DNA of 64,000 nucleotides from Daucus carota subsp. sativus (lineage: Eukaryota; Streptophyta; Magnoliopsida; Apiales; Apiaceae), in NCBI RefSeq assembly GCF_001625215.2, contig NC_030386.2, positions 39,125,296 through 39,189,295 on the forward strand. Direction: 5' to 3'. A program made the position numbers and the translations under genes. Positions 36,330 through 48,902 of the stretch are shown one piece after another (within the stretch, counting starts at the first letter, position 1; every line of letters starts with the position of its first letter). The notes under the pieces were generated by a model. The model had not been told where the DNA came from. It ran no database searches and saw only the letters and a program-made list of their open reading frames with translations.

Positions 36330-37907
36330 ATGTGTGAGCCTTGTGGGTCGAGTATGCTTCTTGCGCTGCCTGATGATATTTTTGCAATTGTTGCACAATC
36401 TTTGAGTCCGAAAGATGTGTGTAACTTGTGTTTGTGTTGTAGAAGCCTGAGTGGGCTTGCGAGTAATGATAAGGTGTGGTTTACTCAATGTGAAATGCTT
36501 AGAGTGGTTTCGGTGAAAGACCTTGTTGAATGGCGAAAGGGGGTATTGTCGTACAGGGTGCTTTGCAAGTTCCTTGTTAGTGTCAAGTCGTTGATTGGGA
36601 TTTGGGTGCACCAGAATCCGGAATTGGGTAATGTGGTTTATGTGATGCCGGGTTTTATTTCTGTTGTTGGGTGTCGGATTATACCACAAGAGCTTGGACC
36701 GTTGGGTATTAAAGATGGTCCTATTTTATGGGCGCCGGTTTTTGAGATCTTAAGCAATATTGATGGCTCCTCTATGTTTTTCCTTCATGGAAGGGACAAG
36801 GATGATGATTATATTTATCCTGGTTCTGTTAAGGCTGTAGATAAGGCTTGTAACATGCTATTGCTTGAAGTTATGCCAAAAGAACGAAGTACTGGTGAAA
36901 AATCAGTGGATGATAAGGAGCTACTTGTGAGAGGTGACCACTCACGTAGCTTGAATATAAAGTCTCAAAGGGTATTTGGACAGAATAAGCAGAAGGTACA
37001 ATTCAATCGGTTGGCTTTTGGTGATAGAAGAAAGCTACTTGAGACTGTTACTAGTCAAGTTCGGTTGAAGGTCCCGGATTTGGCAAGTGGACTACTTTTT
37101 CCTCGACTGAGCAGCGATGAAAATAATTTTCAACAAGATTTGGTGCATTTGCACAAGAGAAGATCATTGCTGATGGAAATGTACAAGCTTCGGAGTGATT
37201 GTAGCAAACACAATGTTGGTCCTCATCCACCTGCTGATCCTACCCAACTAAAAATAAGTGAGATGAGAAAGGCCTTCGAGAATTCTACTGGTTTACACAC
37301 TTCCCTTGGTGAGGATGATTGCCTTACACAATCTACAAAAAGGAAAAATCTAGCTGGATATTTTAAAGATGGCCTGAAACAGATACTTGGGAAATCAACC
37401 TTAACAATTTATGGCCGTGAACGTGTAAGAAGTAGTACTTCAAGCAGTGACAGCAAGCATGCACAACTAGACGACTTTCTTTATTCTGGTGACACAATAG
37501 GACTAGCCCTAAATGCTTCAAATGGAAAGCTATCTTCTTATAGAGCTTGGCCAAATATGCATGATAGTCGTTTTGCTCTTTACAAACTGCCCATGCAAGA
37601 GCCAAAATCATCCCAAGAATACGGTGGTCTATGGGGAGGAACATTTGGTTGGCCTCCTGGGATGCCCTCCGAAGACAAGCCTGGAAAAGCCCTTTACTTC
37701 CTTTTTTTATCATATGAAGAGTCCCAAGGCCAACGCTTACTCATCGCTACTAAAATATTAGAAGGGACTCATTATGTTCTACATCCAAATGGTTCTGCTA
37801 TGTTTATAGTCAATCTTGATGAGCCTTCTTCAGATCCTTTCCCGTTGGGCGGTGATGGAGATTTAGAACCTCTTGATATTAAGGTGATGTTGAATTCTCA
37901 AGATTGA
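36330..37907 (+). pseudogene. F-box protein At5g39450-like, 3'-truncated (copy 1)
   Basis: The 525-codon frame starts MCEPCGSSMLLALPDDIFAI with an F-box at about residues 8-55 (ALPDDIFAIVAQSLSPKDVC, CCRSLSGLASNDKVW). It continues through WRKGVLSYRVLCKFL, GIWVHQNPELGNVVYVMPGF and GLWGGTFGWPPGMPSEDKPG. It is the same as copy 2 up to LEPLDI (residue 517). There the genomic sequence jumps to a second copy of the gene's own leader, adding KVMLNSQD and a stop. About 95 C-terminal residues are missing, as are the native downstream exon and terminator. It may still make an F-box-containing product, since the F-box is N-terminal, but it is better regarded as a truncated gene. Confidence 0.88.
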
Positions 37908-38225
37908 AGATATATGATTTTTGTATTGTGGGTCTTGCTTTAGATGTAATAGAAGTCTCATTTCTTGATTTTGCACTATGAATTGCTTGGCTTTGTGTAT
38001 TGTGCATAGAGAGGTAGCCAGATAAGCTGTTTAGTTGCTAATGTTGTGTGGAATTGGTTAGAGTCTTGAAGTTTGTAACTTGAAAGGCATAGTTTGGTGG
38101 TAGTGTGGATTGATATATTTTTTGATATAGGGTTGTGTGGGTGATCTGTTATTTTTGCCATGTTGTGCGAGCCTTGTGGGTCGAGTATGCTTCTTGCGCT
38201 GCCTGATGATATTTTTGCGATTGTT
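37881..38225 (+). pseudogene. Leader and start fragment of the F-box gene (third copy)
   Basis: The 345 bp are homologous to 36051-36392, from the uORF through the first codons. They differ by about six substitutions and an in-frame 3-bp insertion (the start reads MLCEPCGS in place of MCEPCGS). The homology ends abruptly at ATTGTT. Copies 1 and 2 are the same as each other over this stretch, so this fragment is more diverged than either. Confidence 0.9.
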
Positions 38226-38451
38226 AAAATTCATAGAATGTGTAATTCTAATAAATTTATGACTGAATTGAAAATCAATATATTCAATTAAACCATGACT
38301 TATAGCCCAGTAATGTTTCAGGTCCCCGATCAACAGATTACAGGATGAATTCATTTTTTCGATTTGTTACTTTATTTAACTCGGTTATTCGATTCTAATC
38401 ATTTCAAATTTACAAGATGGTATACATATAATGTGAATCTTATGACTGTAG
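38226..38451. other. Spacer of unknown origin between duplication copies
   Basis: These 226 bp of AT-rich sequence match neither flank of the duplicated block within this window. No ORF or terminal repeats were recognised. Confidence 0.6.
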
Positions 38452-38733
38452 TAGTAAAACACTTTTTTCTAATAAAACAGTAATAAGCCCACTTAAGAAT
38501 TCCACTTGAGAAATAAAATACCAACAAAAGATGTACTCAAATCCTTTCACTTCCGATTCAGAATTCAGAAACTAAAGACTGAACAAAACAAAGGGATACA
38601 TAGGAAAACACTGTCTTCACATGAGTTTTAAAAGGAGAATTTAAGCAAAGTTAACATGGTGGCTTATAACAAGAGAACTGCTAGGGCAGAGTTGCAGATG
38701 ACACAGCTTTAAGCTTAAGCTTTAAGCATTGTT

Positions 38734-40636
38734 TCAGAGGAGATGGTAATAATCTGCAACGCCATCAGCAAAACCACCAAAAGGTCCAAAGCCACCATCA
38801 TCATCATCAAAGCCACCACCAACATCATCCAAAAGATCGTCATAAAGCCCAACATAACCATCCCAGAGATAATCTTCATACTCATCTTCACTATCGTAGG
38901 GTGCAACTTTGTGGCCTATCATAGAGTCACGGGGGAGCCTCAAGTTCTTGATTCGTTCCTTACATAGCTTTCCACAACTGTCGTAAAGTTTAATGCTGGA
39001 GCATCCACGTAGATCAAGGGACTGAAGGTTAGGACAACCATCCAGAATCGCCTGTAAACCCTTATTTGACATTTCATTGCCAGTGAGCTGTAGGTGGAGT
39101 AACTGCGGCATGCCTTTTGCAACAGCTATAACAAAGTCATCTGCAGCATCCATCCCTATGCTATGCTTCCAACCATGATTGTTATATGTGAATGACTTGA
39201 GCATGGGACAACATCGACTAATTTCTGCAACAGTCTCCTCCGAAATAGTAGTGAAAGTAAGAGCAAGTTCCTCCAGCATCGGAGCCTTTCTAAATAAGTC
39301 ATTCCAAGATTTATGCAACGAACCATAGCCATATGAAATTTGAAGACGCCTGAGCTGACTTGATCTGTTACGAACATAACATAAAACAGAGCAAGACTAT
39401 GATGGACAACTATCAAGGAGGGGATGATGCTGGGATACACAACAGACACACACACAATACTGTTAACATCAGAGAAGCAGCCTCAACCTAGCGGAAAGGA
39501 CTGAACGACGATAATTAAAGTGAGAACCATTTTCATTAAAAACTAATGGCTATCACTTGGACCATTTATCTTAAACTTGATCCTTCAAGTTATCCCAAGT
39601 ACAAAACGTCATCACTTTATATTTCAACTCCCCGGGGATTTATAACATCCCGTGGAGAGAGTTGGATTAGGTAATTCTCAAATAACTACTATAAACAATC
39701 CTAGTATTATTCAAGGATTAAATTTGGTTATCGAATGGTTGTTTTGAATATAAAATTATAATATTCATATCCAAAGGTTAATCTCTCTTTACAAATATAC
39801 CCGTCAAGAAAGAACAAATCATATTTATAAAACGTGTTGACTATCCTAGGTTTACCTTTTGTATCTCACGACAACCTCACCTGTGTTAAATTAAACAGAA
39901 AACGACATATGACCATTCCGTACAACTGTAAGTACTAATTTAACAGAAAACGACATATGACCATTACGTACAAATGTAAATTTAATAGAAAACGACACAA
40001 GACCATTACAAACTAATGTGCTATAATATCTCCTTGTACAATTTTATCATATCAAAAGTTTATCTCACCCTTTCTATAACCTAGAGAGAGTAAACGAGAA
40101 AACATACCACCACACTATCACAAATCCGAATCCTACATCATCAGTTCAATTACTAACAATAAACCCTAACAACAAGTGCACAACATAAAATCCAAGAAAT
40201 CAAAATCAAATAAATTTCTAATAACAAAAACAGACACAAAATCTTGATGAAACACACGAAACAGGAGCCCATACCTTTCGCCTTGAGCGAGGAATTCAAT
40301 CAAATCATCAGTAGGAAAATGTTCGATGCTTAAATCAACAAGCTGGCCTTGACTCCGATCAATCACATTCATACACATCTTCTCAAGTGCACGAGGGTTA
40401 GCCAAACCTTGAAGATTTTCCATGTCGATAACTCTCCACATAGCCGGGTCTTTGCAGATTTTACGCCACGCAGTGCACACCTTCTGTACGTTCTCAAGAA
40501 TCTCAACTACGCTCAACCTATGGAGTATATTTGTTGTTACATCATCAGGAAGATCCAACCAGTTTCTTTGATCCATGCCCGTTGTATCTGTGCTGGGCTT
40601 GGAGGGTTTTGTTCGGTGAGGCATTCTGTCGAACAC
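38734..40636 (-). CDS. F-box/LRR protein, SKIP19/FBL23-like (copy 2)
   Basis: Exons 40275-40636 and 38734-39364 give 330 codons, with the same structure and intron phase as copy 1. Differences from copy 1 are Glu/Asp and Met/Thr in the N-terminal leader (TDTTGMDQ here), Asp/His and Ala/Val in the F-box (ILHRLS, ENVQKV here), and Ile/Leu, Arg/Lys, Ser/Ala and Phe/Ser in the LRR part (EELALTF, GWKHS, VIAVA, GCSSIK here). No stop or frameshift is present, so both copies look functional. The target is unknown. The changes are mostly conservative except Phe/Ser and Asp/His. Confidence 0.9.
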
Positions 40637-40824
40637 TTGGTGGGTTTTTTTTTTCTAAGCTTTCTAGGCCATGGAACCGCCTAACAGAGTAAAGGGATAA
40701 AGATGATTGTTGGGTTCTAGGGTTTGTGAGGAAATACATGACGATGTTCAGTTATGCGTTACGTAACATTAATTGCTGGATTTTATCATACCGTCTGGAT
40801 TTCTTTCGTGTGCTCATCATTTTC

Positions 40825-41466
40825 GAGTTTATTGCATTTTGTAACCCCAGACTTTGACTCATTAGCAAATCAGATCACACACTTTGAAACGTGACAGTTT
40901 GTAACCCTAAGTTTCAATTAGCTTTCAATTTGTAACCCTGACCCCCCAAATCTGTTAAAAACAACCGTTAAATTTAATTATTTGAGAGGTAACCGTGCGT
41001 ATATTAGTTTTTAACAGCTACTTTACCCCGTGCCCCCTCAAAGTTTATGTATTATATTTTAAAATTATTTCTGAAGACACACAATGATGTAAAAATACTT
41101 AAAATATATATTTAGATTTATAATCTGAATTTTTTTTTACATAAACGATGCGACTTATTTTAAAATAAACACATATTTTTAAAAATTATTTAAATTTTTT
41201 TACATCATTGTGTGTTCAAAAATAATTTCAAAATATAATACATAAACTTTGAGGGGTCACAGGGGGTAAAATAGCTGTTAGAAACTAATATACACACTGT
41301 TACCTCTCAAACAGTTAAAGTTAACGGCTGTTTTTAACGGATGTGTGGGCCAGAGTTACAAACTGAAAGCTAATCGAAACTTAGGGTTACAAACTACCAC
41401 GTTTCAAAGTATGGGGTCTGATTTGCTAATGAGCCAAAATATGGGGTTACAAAGTGCAATAAGCTC
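40825..41466. mobile_element. Foldback MULE-like element (copy 2)
   Basis: This is the orthologous copy of the element at 27232, at the same position relative to the F-box/LRR gene. Its left end has drifted to GAGTTTATTGCATTTTGTAA, while the right end keeps CAATAAGCTC and the 9-bp flank TTCATTTTT (41467-41475). Confidence 0.85.
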
Positions 41467-41928
41467 TTCATTTTTCCATTCACACATATATGATGATCTT
41501 TAATTTTCAGATTAGAACTAGTTGAGAAGCCGCGCGTTGCGGCGGCCTATAAAAATTATATTAATGATTTAATATTAATATTTGTAAAATAAAATAATTT
41601 TGTGGCTATCTATAGAAACTATATTAACATTTCAAAATTAATATTTGTAGGATAAAATAAAATTTATATTATAAATATTTTGATGTGATACTAATACTAA
41701 TATATAAAATTGCAAAATTGGACTATAATTCATGGTGAAAAAATGAAAATAAATTTATACATGTAATCAACAATTTAAAGCACGACGAATCTTAATTTTA
41801 TTTGTGTTTTTTTTTTTTTGAAAAGTAATCATGTTCTTACATTGTCACCTTCCGTCAATTTTTTTTGGATTGATTGTGCACAAAAAACATCTAACTTAAA
41901 TCCGTGAGGTTGTATTGAGAGAGAAGAT

Positions 41929-42231
41929 GTTGTGTTTAGATGATCCAAAACCTTACGATATATATAGGGGTATTTATAAGTACAGAGAGATTTGTGTGCT
42001 ACTATTTTCCATAATTAAATAATCTGAAACAAAATCAGATTAAAACTTTCAAGCTACTATATTTCGTAAATAATCTGATACAAAATCAGATTCTGAAACT
42101 TGTTTCTAATATAGCCGAAACTAAAAAAGATAGTTCTAATTTTTGATATTTTTCATCCAAAAATTGTAGAAAATTAGAAAAATAGAACGGAGCAATGTAA
42201 GAGGCGCCGCCTACACGCCCTTCGCCTCTCC
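41929..42231. repeat. Helitron internal direct repeat, unit A
   Basis: It shares with unit B (42587-42887) the series GTTGTGTTTAGATGATCCAAAACC, AATAATCTGAAACAAAATCAG, TTCTAATTTTTGATATTTTTC and GAGGCGCC-CCTACACGCCC. Inside, TAATCTGA and TCAGATTA are inverted around AAACAAAA. Unit B abuts the Helitron 5' terminus. Confidence 0.88.
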
Positions 42232-42586
42232 ACCATATTTTCATGTATACAAAGTAAATCATATAAAAATTAACAACAACAAACATGTCCGATGAAAAAA
42301 ACAAATATTATAAAAAAATAACCAACAAACATACATCACTAATAATTAATTTATTGATATCATCCATCAATATCATGTCAAGACTATATTTTTTTCCTCT
42401 ATTTCAATTTGTCGACTCCCACATAGTGATCTATAACTACATTTACTTGCAACAACCTTTATTTTTTTAATACTATATAAATAGCCTTCACTTATCGTTT
42501 GTAGAAGAACGACACCACCGAGTTAGAAATCAAGCAAGAGGACTATCACCAGAGAGAGATAGAGTTGTAATATCGAGAGATAGGAG

Positions 42587-42887
42587 GTTGTGTTTAGATG
42601 ATCCAAAACCCTACAATCTATAAGAGTATTTATAGGTGCGGAGAGACTTGTGTGCTACTCTTTCCCGTAATTAAATAATCTGAAACAAAATCAGATTAAA
42701 ACTTTCAAACTACTATATTCTATATATAATCTGAAACAAAATCAGATTGTGAAACTTGCTTCTAATATACCCGAAACTAAAAAAGGTAGTTCTAATTTTT
42801 GATATTTTTCATTCAAAAATTCTAGAAAATTAGAAAAATAGAATTTAGCGATGTGAGAGGCGCCACCTACACGCCCCTCGCTTCTCC
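42587..42887. repeat. Helitron internal direct repeat, unit B
   Basis: This is the partner of unit A, ending 18 bp from the Helitron 5' terminus at 42905. The units differ by many substitutions and small indels, so the repeat is older than the insertion here. Confidence 0.88.
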
Positions 42888-42905
42888 TTTATATAAGTAT
42901 ATTGA

Positions 42906-43494
42906 TTTATATGAGAAAAACAGCAAAATAAAGAAATAGTTTGAGACGGATAAGGATAGAAATAAAACTATAAATGGGCTTCTGAGGAGATAGCAAATGA
43001 CCGAGCGAGCATCTAGATATATGTTGCCGGGTTTCTTTGCTTTCAAAGTCAGTTCTGGCCTTCTCGGATTCTAAAATTTTGAAAAATATTTATATATTTT
43101 TAAACTTTGTGAAAACACTTTTATAATTTTATAAAATTTTGAATGGTAAAAAAATTAGGAGATACAAATATTCTCATGCCTCTTACCGGATACGCCTCCG
43201 GGGAGTAGGTTTATCTTCCAATTCGATTTTTGTAATTGTCTGACCGCAGAAATTCAGATACACTAGTACACATCTGGCACGTACAACCTTAAAAGTAGAC
43301 AGACCCTAATCAAATAGAATTGACAACATTTTCCCAATCCTTGTACATTCAGACATATACCGTTAATCCGCAGCGGAATTGATATTTACAAATGCACCAT
43401 AAATTACAAAAATACACGCAAACACAGGAAGTTATTTCATACAAGATTATACATACATGTCCTCACACTTCTGTATAGCAGAACTGACAGGCAC
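42906..43494. other. Spacer and probable FCLY 3' UTR (copy 2)
   Basis: This is the counterpart of 27926-28562 without the 48-bp duplication. No coding sequence was seen. Confidence 0.6.
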
Positions 43495-46400
43495 TCACAG
43501 ATCTGAGTGAAGTTCAGATATTATGGAACCAGAAGTTGCAGGGTCTGATGAAATAGAAAGCGGCTTGCTTGAAGATCTCGATATGATCAGCCGTGCTATA
43601 TTCTCAGCTGCAACAGCACTTGTTTCCATTGTGCTGGCCGCGTTTTCAAAAGCATTGACATAGTACAAATGTATATCGTCGAGCATAAAAGGTGCAAACT
43701 TCTCAGGAGAGTGGTAATGAGGGTATGCCCCCCAGTCTATCCGAATTGTCTCATTCCTCGCACTGCAAAAGGAAGAAAGTGACATGTATTAGCATCTAGT
43801 AAGATGGCAAAATATAAATATTCAGCAATACAGATTCGACCATGATAAATGCATACAAATCGGGTTTTTATAGGTTGCTAATATAATAAAAAAAACTATT
43901 AAAAGGGCGTGAACAAATAGCTATTTTATGCATCTTCTAACCAAGCTTCAAAATACTTCATACCGAGTAGCTTAAGAAGAACATTTTCATGTGTCTTTGC
44001 TGATAGCAAATTCATTATAAAGAATTAGCAAGCAAAAAAAGAAAAATTACTCCAACAGAAAGTCGAAAATAGTAGAAGGCATAGTACTTCTAAAGTACAA
44101 CTCGAAAGCTTGATTAGGTAGTTCGCTAAAGATTGTCGCCTAAAGATTGGCCACAATCTTTTGCTATTTCCTACATACAAATCTCTGAATCTCATTATAA
44201 TCATTGTGCGACCTTACTAAATTGCAATATTTATACATTAATGAGAGCCGCCATTTCGATTTTGAGATGTGGTTGTAAAACCTGGCTGCTAGAAAGATTA
44301 GATTGGTTGGTGAACGTAACCTCCTTAATTGCAGCTTGTATTTTGCTCCATTATTACTGATTTTCAATGTCCAAAAGAACTAACAAGAGGGGATTGCTAC
44401 ACATTTACCTAGAGCGACAACATGCACAGAAGTATTCTCAAGAGAATGAACAGTGCCAACAAACAAAAAGAATGATCATTACACATCATGCTGGCCCAGA
44501 AGTAGAAAAAGGCTGAAGAGTTTATAGCATTCTACAATGGCCAAAACCTAGATATCACTTGAGCCACAATGTATCCGATTGTTCTTCCACTAAAAGCCAA
44601 TTCTCCTTCGAATTTGATATGAAAATTGTTCGACCTCGTAAAGCTTGCATGGTTCTTTAAAAAAACAATACGGTATTAAATTTTCTCAGTGCTAAGATTC
44701 TCAATTAGTCTTTTTTCCGGGATGATAAACCAGTATGGTCTAGCTATCTGATCTTGTTCATAAATTGTAGTGACTAGTGAGTATTCCGGATTCCTTCAAA
44801 TTTCTTTCCTACAAGCTCATTTTTTCGGTGTTTGGGGGTAATAAATTCAAGAGTATACAGGATATAGTTAAGTTGTAACTGGATTTCAGTGAAATAGGTT
44901 TAATCTAGTTAATTGACAAGAATATATCCTTGGTTATGCAGGTCCAGCATTTGTTCAAGCTACAGCATGCAAAGAAAGCATATCTCTCATAGTGAAAAAT
45001 CAGGTTTTTATTAGCAACATATAGAGATATTACCTAAAAATTTGATCCAGTAACACATCTGTCATTGGTTGCCGAGAAAACATCTTGTAGGTCATATCTT
45101 TCTCACTGTGTTTCTTGAGTATAGAAATGCATGTGAATGGGAGATCTGAACTCTCTATTGTCCCCACCAATTCTGGAATATCAGTTACATAATTGAAGCC
45201 AAAATATGCCTAGTCAAGAAAGTCATCCATATAAGAATAAAAACATAAAGGTCCATCCTATGAGGAATAGTATAATATAATATAAATTAGAGACTAGATA
45301 CTCACAGGATTCCAGAGCCCCCTAATAAAAGTTGCATGAGTATGCTGCAACTTCCTATCAGGAATCGAAATCACAGGGTTAAAAGATATATCAAGCTCAT
45401 CCAATGGAGTAGCAACCACAGTTACATCACACTTGTAACTGTTCCCTCTTGTTGAATTGAGTTCATAAGCACTTCTGGTGTAAGAAATAGATTCTATTTC
45501 TTCACTCATATGCAATGCAACATCTGAACGATTTATCAATCCGGCAGCCATTTGCCAATTTCCTCCTTCAACTGCCCACAACCCACCACCAGACCCTGCC
45601 AAGGAAACTGCACCAGCAAGTCCGCTTATGCTAACACTCTGACCATAGTTAATTCTTGTGATAACCTGCGCAACAGCATATGATCAAGTAAAAATACGGA
45701 TGAAATTATGAATGGAGATATTAGATATACAAGCCAGATATTTACAGTTCCTAATTTAGATAGCAACAGTGTAATATATGAAGAACTAATGAAATATATT
45801 CATATTGAGAAACGAACACCCTTCGTCCTGTCCAAGGCATCAAAACACTATTATGGGCCGACTGAAGTTAATTCAAGAAAAAAATTTAGTAACAAAGAAA
45901 TGATAAATGATATATTGACAGAACAGTTAAGAGTGCAGACAAAGAGAAAGAGAAGGTAAATTTGTTTCCCATTTTGATTGTGTATCCAATTACTGCCTAG
46001 GAAGTAAATATGAATTACAGACTCCAGACTTCTATAAACTACTGACTTGCTGCAATATGAGAACATAGAGCAGGCGTACCCCTTACGTTATACATCTTTT
46101 GATTAAATAATGCATACTCTTTACTTGACCTTCAGTAACTTCCAGTTATATATGTCTGACAGAGGACCAGAAACATAATCTTGAGTACCACACGACTAGG
46201 ACCACAAAAATTAAACCCCTTCAGAGTGCATAACAATACAATACAAGACACTGTGGCATTTAAGAAAAATAACACAATAATTTTAATTCAGGCATTACAG
46301 AACTGCTCTGTATATGTCAGACAAGGGCAGCTCCAGTTTTCTTTGTTTATAGATCAAAACAAACACTCACGCCTTATACCGTATCACTGTCTGGTGAGTG

Positions 46401-48902
46401 CATGTGCACACAGAAACACACATATGTGCCCACCACGCGCACATACCGTATCACTGTCTGGTGAGTGCATGTGCACACACAAACACACATATGTGCCCGC
46501 CACGCGTACACAGCCAAACACACAATAAAAAACTGTCAAATGGTCAGTAATATTTAAGGCAAGAATCTGCACAACTATAGTTGAATACTGCAGATACCTA
46601 GTTACTACAGGACCACCACTTCAAGAAAAATACTATGCGCTTCAATTGAACACAATAGACAATTATTCACATAACTTTGTATAATTAACAAGAAGAATAC
46701 TTACTGTAGCAAGCTCGTCAATCAGTAAAGAAGACAATCCAGCATCAGTCAATTCCTCGTGCAATGTCCTAGTAGTTAAATTGTATAAACCTGCCCATTT
46801 AAGCATTTCCTCCACAGTTCCAAAAATTGGCCTAGATTCCAATGCTTGATAATACTTTAAGAAGCTATCCACAGTAACCTTCATTGTAATCACATGCAAG
46901 ACCAAAGTACAAAGATTTAGTTCAAACTGGGACATATATGTATATATGGTATAAATAAATATACTCATAACAAGTATACAGAAACAGGTTAATACTATTT
47001 CATGCACGAAGATAAACAGCGAATATAGAAGATTATTGGCTTCATTTAACTTTGCACATAAACTGTGAGATAAATACCAGTTCTCTAAAACGAAAACAAA
47101 ATTGTTTATCAGTCTACACGGGAAGAGACCCAATTTTGAACAGCTGATGGCATTCCGAGATATTACAACCCACAATTCTATAATAGGTTAGCATGAAATT
47201 TCAATTATATTAGCATAAACGTTGACCATATGACTACATAAATTCACATGTAATGCATGGATAGCGCTTCAATTGCATAGAAACCAATACAAATAAAACA
47301 AAGAATACTTTAAACAATATATCGCTTATATTTCTTCCATCGCCTCTTACAAATTTATTTTTTTCATATTATTTTTTTAAATTAAGTTTAAATTTATATT
47401 TTCATTTAAAAACAGGAATCACAAATAAATGATGTATCAATGTTTCTATTTACCTCAATTTCCGTAAAAAAAAAAAGTCAAATGGACTAAAAATAAGGAA
47501 CGAAGGAAATATTTTTTAATTTTTTGCCAATCTTTAACATTGACTTTACTACTTAAGTTAAGGATGAAATTGTCAAATCATCATGGAAATGTGATAATTT
47601 AATAGGAATAGGAGTATAAAACAAATACAAATGCGATGTATATAGAGATAAATGTCCCCCTAACATTCTAGAAGAGCATGTCTAGTACTTCAGAGACTAG
47701 CGTGGCAGTATGCCGGAAATGGTAAAAATACAAGTCTGAACTGCATTATCCAAACTTTTTGTGAATCTGTCTCTGACACACCATCAAAGTTTTGAAGAAA
47801 AAAATTGAATACCTGCAACAGTGCTATGATGAGATTTGAGAACAAATTAGGTATATGGAGGGAATGGGGCATTTCTTCTAAAAATGGGGTTGTGAACTCT
47901 AGTTTATTGATGTAAGGAATGGAATGGGGGAATGAATGAAATTTTTAAACAATTGTTCATAATATAGTTCAGAGTTCATTCCATTCCTTCCCGATTCAGT
48001 CACCCCAACCCAACACAACCTAAGGCCTATCAATTTACCCTAGACCTCACTTCCAAGCGGGGCACAGTAACACGCCAAGTTTAATTTAATGCACATTTAG
48101 TATAATGTACTTCTATAGTCCATCAATTGCAAGGAAATAGGGTTGTTAAGCAACACTCCACTTTTAAACATGCACCAACTTAAGACACTAATTTGGTCCA
48201 CAATTTAACTTTATCTCAAAATGATATTACTATGGTATATTCATTTGCACTAATGCACATGACTTATATGCATACTCTACATTAAGGTATGCTATAATTG
48301 CCACCAAAAAAATTCAACTCTGTATTGCTAGATTCTACCTAAAACCGAAACACGAAAGTAGGCAATACTCTTGATATCAAATTATTTCATACTAAACAAC
48401 GGAGCTCCTAACTAACCTCGACAAACTGATTCATTTTGAAGAGCGCAAAGCCATACCGAACCAGCATTCGCACTGAATTAACGAACCCTACGATACTCCG
48501 AATAATCGAAAACCTAGAACTAATCTCAATCGTCTTAAAAACAAATTCCTTCCCGTTCCAAATTCCCAGCGACACCGACTCATCAGACTCATCGCTCTTC
48601 GCTTTCAGCTTCAACAGTTTTGTGTAATTCACCGCGTGGTAATTCTTCGGGTGGAGAATCGAGGCGCCGGCCTCGAACGTGTCGCCGGCGATCGTCACAG
48701 TGGCCATGCGGCCGCCGACGACGTCGTTTCGCTCGAAGATGTGGATAGGGCCGGAGTGGGAGTAGTGACGGAGGAAGTGCGCGACGGAGGCGCCGCCGAT
48801 GCCGCTGCCGATTATGCAGGTTGTGGGAGAGTGTGAAGAGGTTATAGGAGAGAGAGTGAGGAGGATGAATAGAAGAGAGAGGGTGGGAGGTACGGCGGAC
48901 AT
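43495..48902 (-). CDS. FCLY: Prenylcysteine oxidase / farnesylcysteine lyase (copy 2)
   Basis: Five exons (48417-48902, 46705-46878, 45306-45665, 45034-45209, 43495-43762) give 487 codons. No amino-acid difference from copy 1 was seen. One synonymous change was noticed in exon 4 (Lys AAG here, AAA in copy 1, in YKMFSRQP). Introns differ by only a few bases, e.g. CACACGACT for CACCCGACT near 46190. The same signal peptide, GSGIGG flavin-binding motif and conserved blocks are present. Nothing in the sequence suggests that either copy is broken. Confidence 0.95.
46377..46510. repeat. 67-bp tandem duplication in FCLY intron 2 (copy 2)
   Basis: Counterpart of 31444-31577, with a single base difference noticed (CACGCGTACAC for CACGCGTGCAC). 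Confidence 0.88.
47331..47509. mobile_element. Old Stowaway MITE in FCLY intron 1 (copy 2)
   Basis: Counterpart of 32398-32576, with the same mutated ends and TA flanks. Confidence 0.75.

Larger units (their letters stand above)
24844..37880. repeat. Tandem segmental duplication, copy 1
   Basis: This 13-kb block is repeated as 38452-52813. Matching positions differ by 13,608 at the left edge, 13,595 through the F-box/LRR gene, and 14,933 through most of the FCLY and F-box part. The offset changes at a 13-bp repeat, at a Helitron in copy 2, at a 48-bp duplication in copy 1 and at a one-base indel. Contents are an F-box/LRR gene, FCLY, and an At5g39450-type F-box gene cut off at its 3' end at 37880. 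Confidence 0.97.
41518..42905 (-). mobile_element. Non-autonomous Helitron, present only in copy 2
   Basis: On the minus strand the element starts TCAATATACTTATATAAAGG and ends CTTCTCAACTAG. A GC-rich hairpin precedes the end by 11 bases (GCCGC-CGCAACGC-GCGGC, 41529-41546). The host sequence is interrupted exactly between A and T (CATATAAA|TTCTAATC, minus sense), as the uninterrupted copy 1 shows at 27925/27926, with no target duplication. TC start, CTAG end, 3' hairpin and A|T site are the Helitron hallmarks. At 1,388 bp with no Rep/helicase frame, it depends on another element. It contains a diverged internal direct repeat. Confidence 0.95.

Noticed and set aside
36228..36689. 153-codon minus-strand ORF rich in His/Asn/Thr (also 51161-51622)
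   Set aside because: It is antisense to the F-box exon, with a composition typical of a shadow frame.
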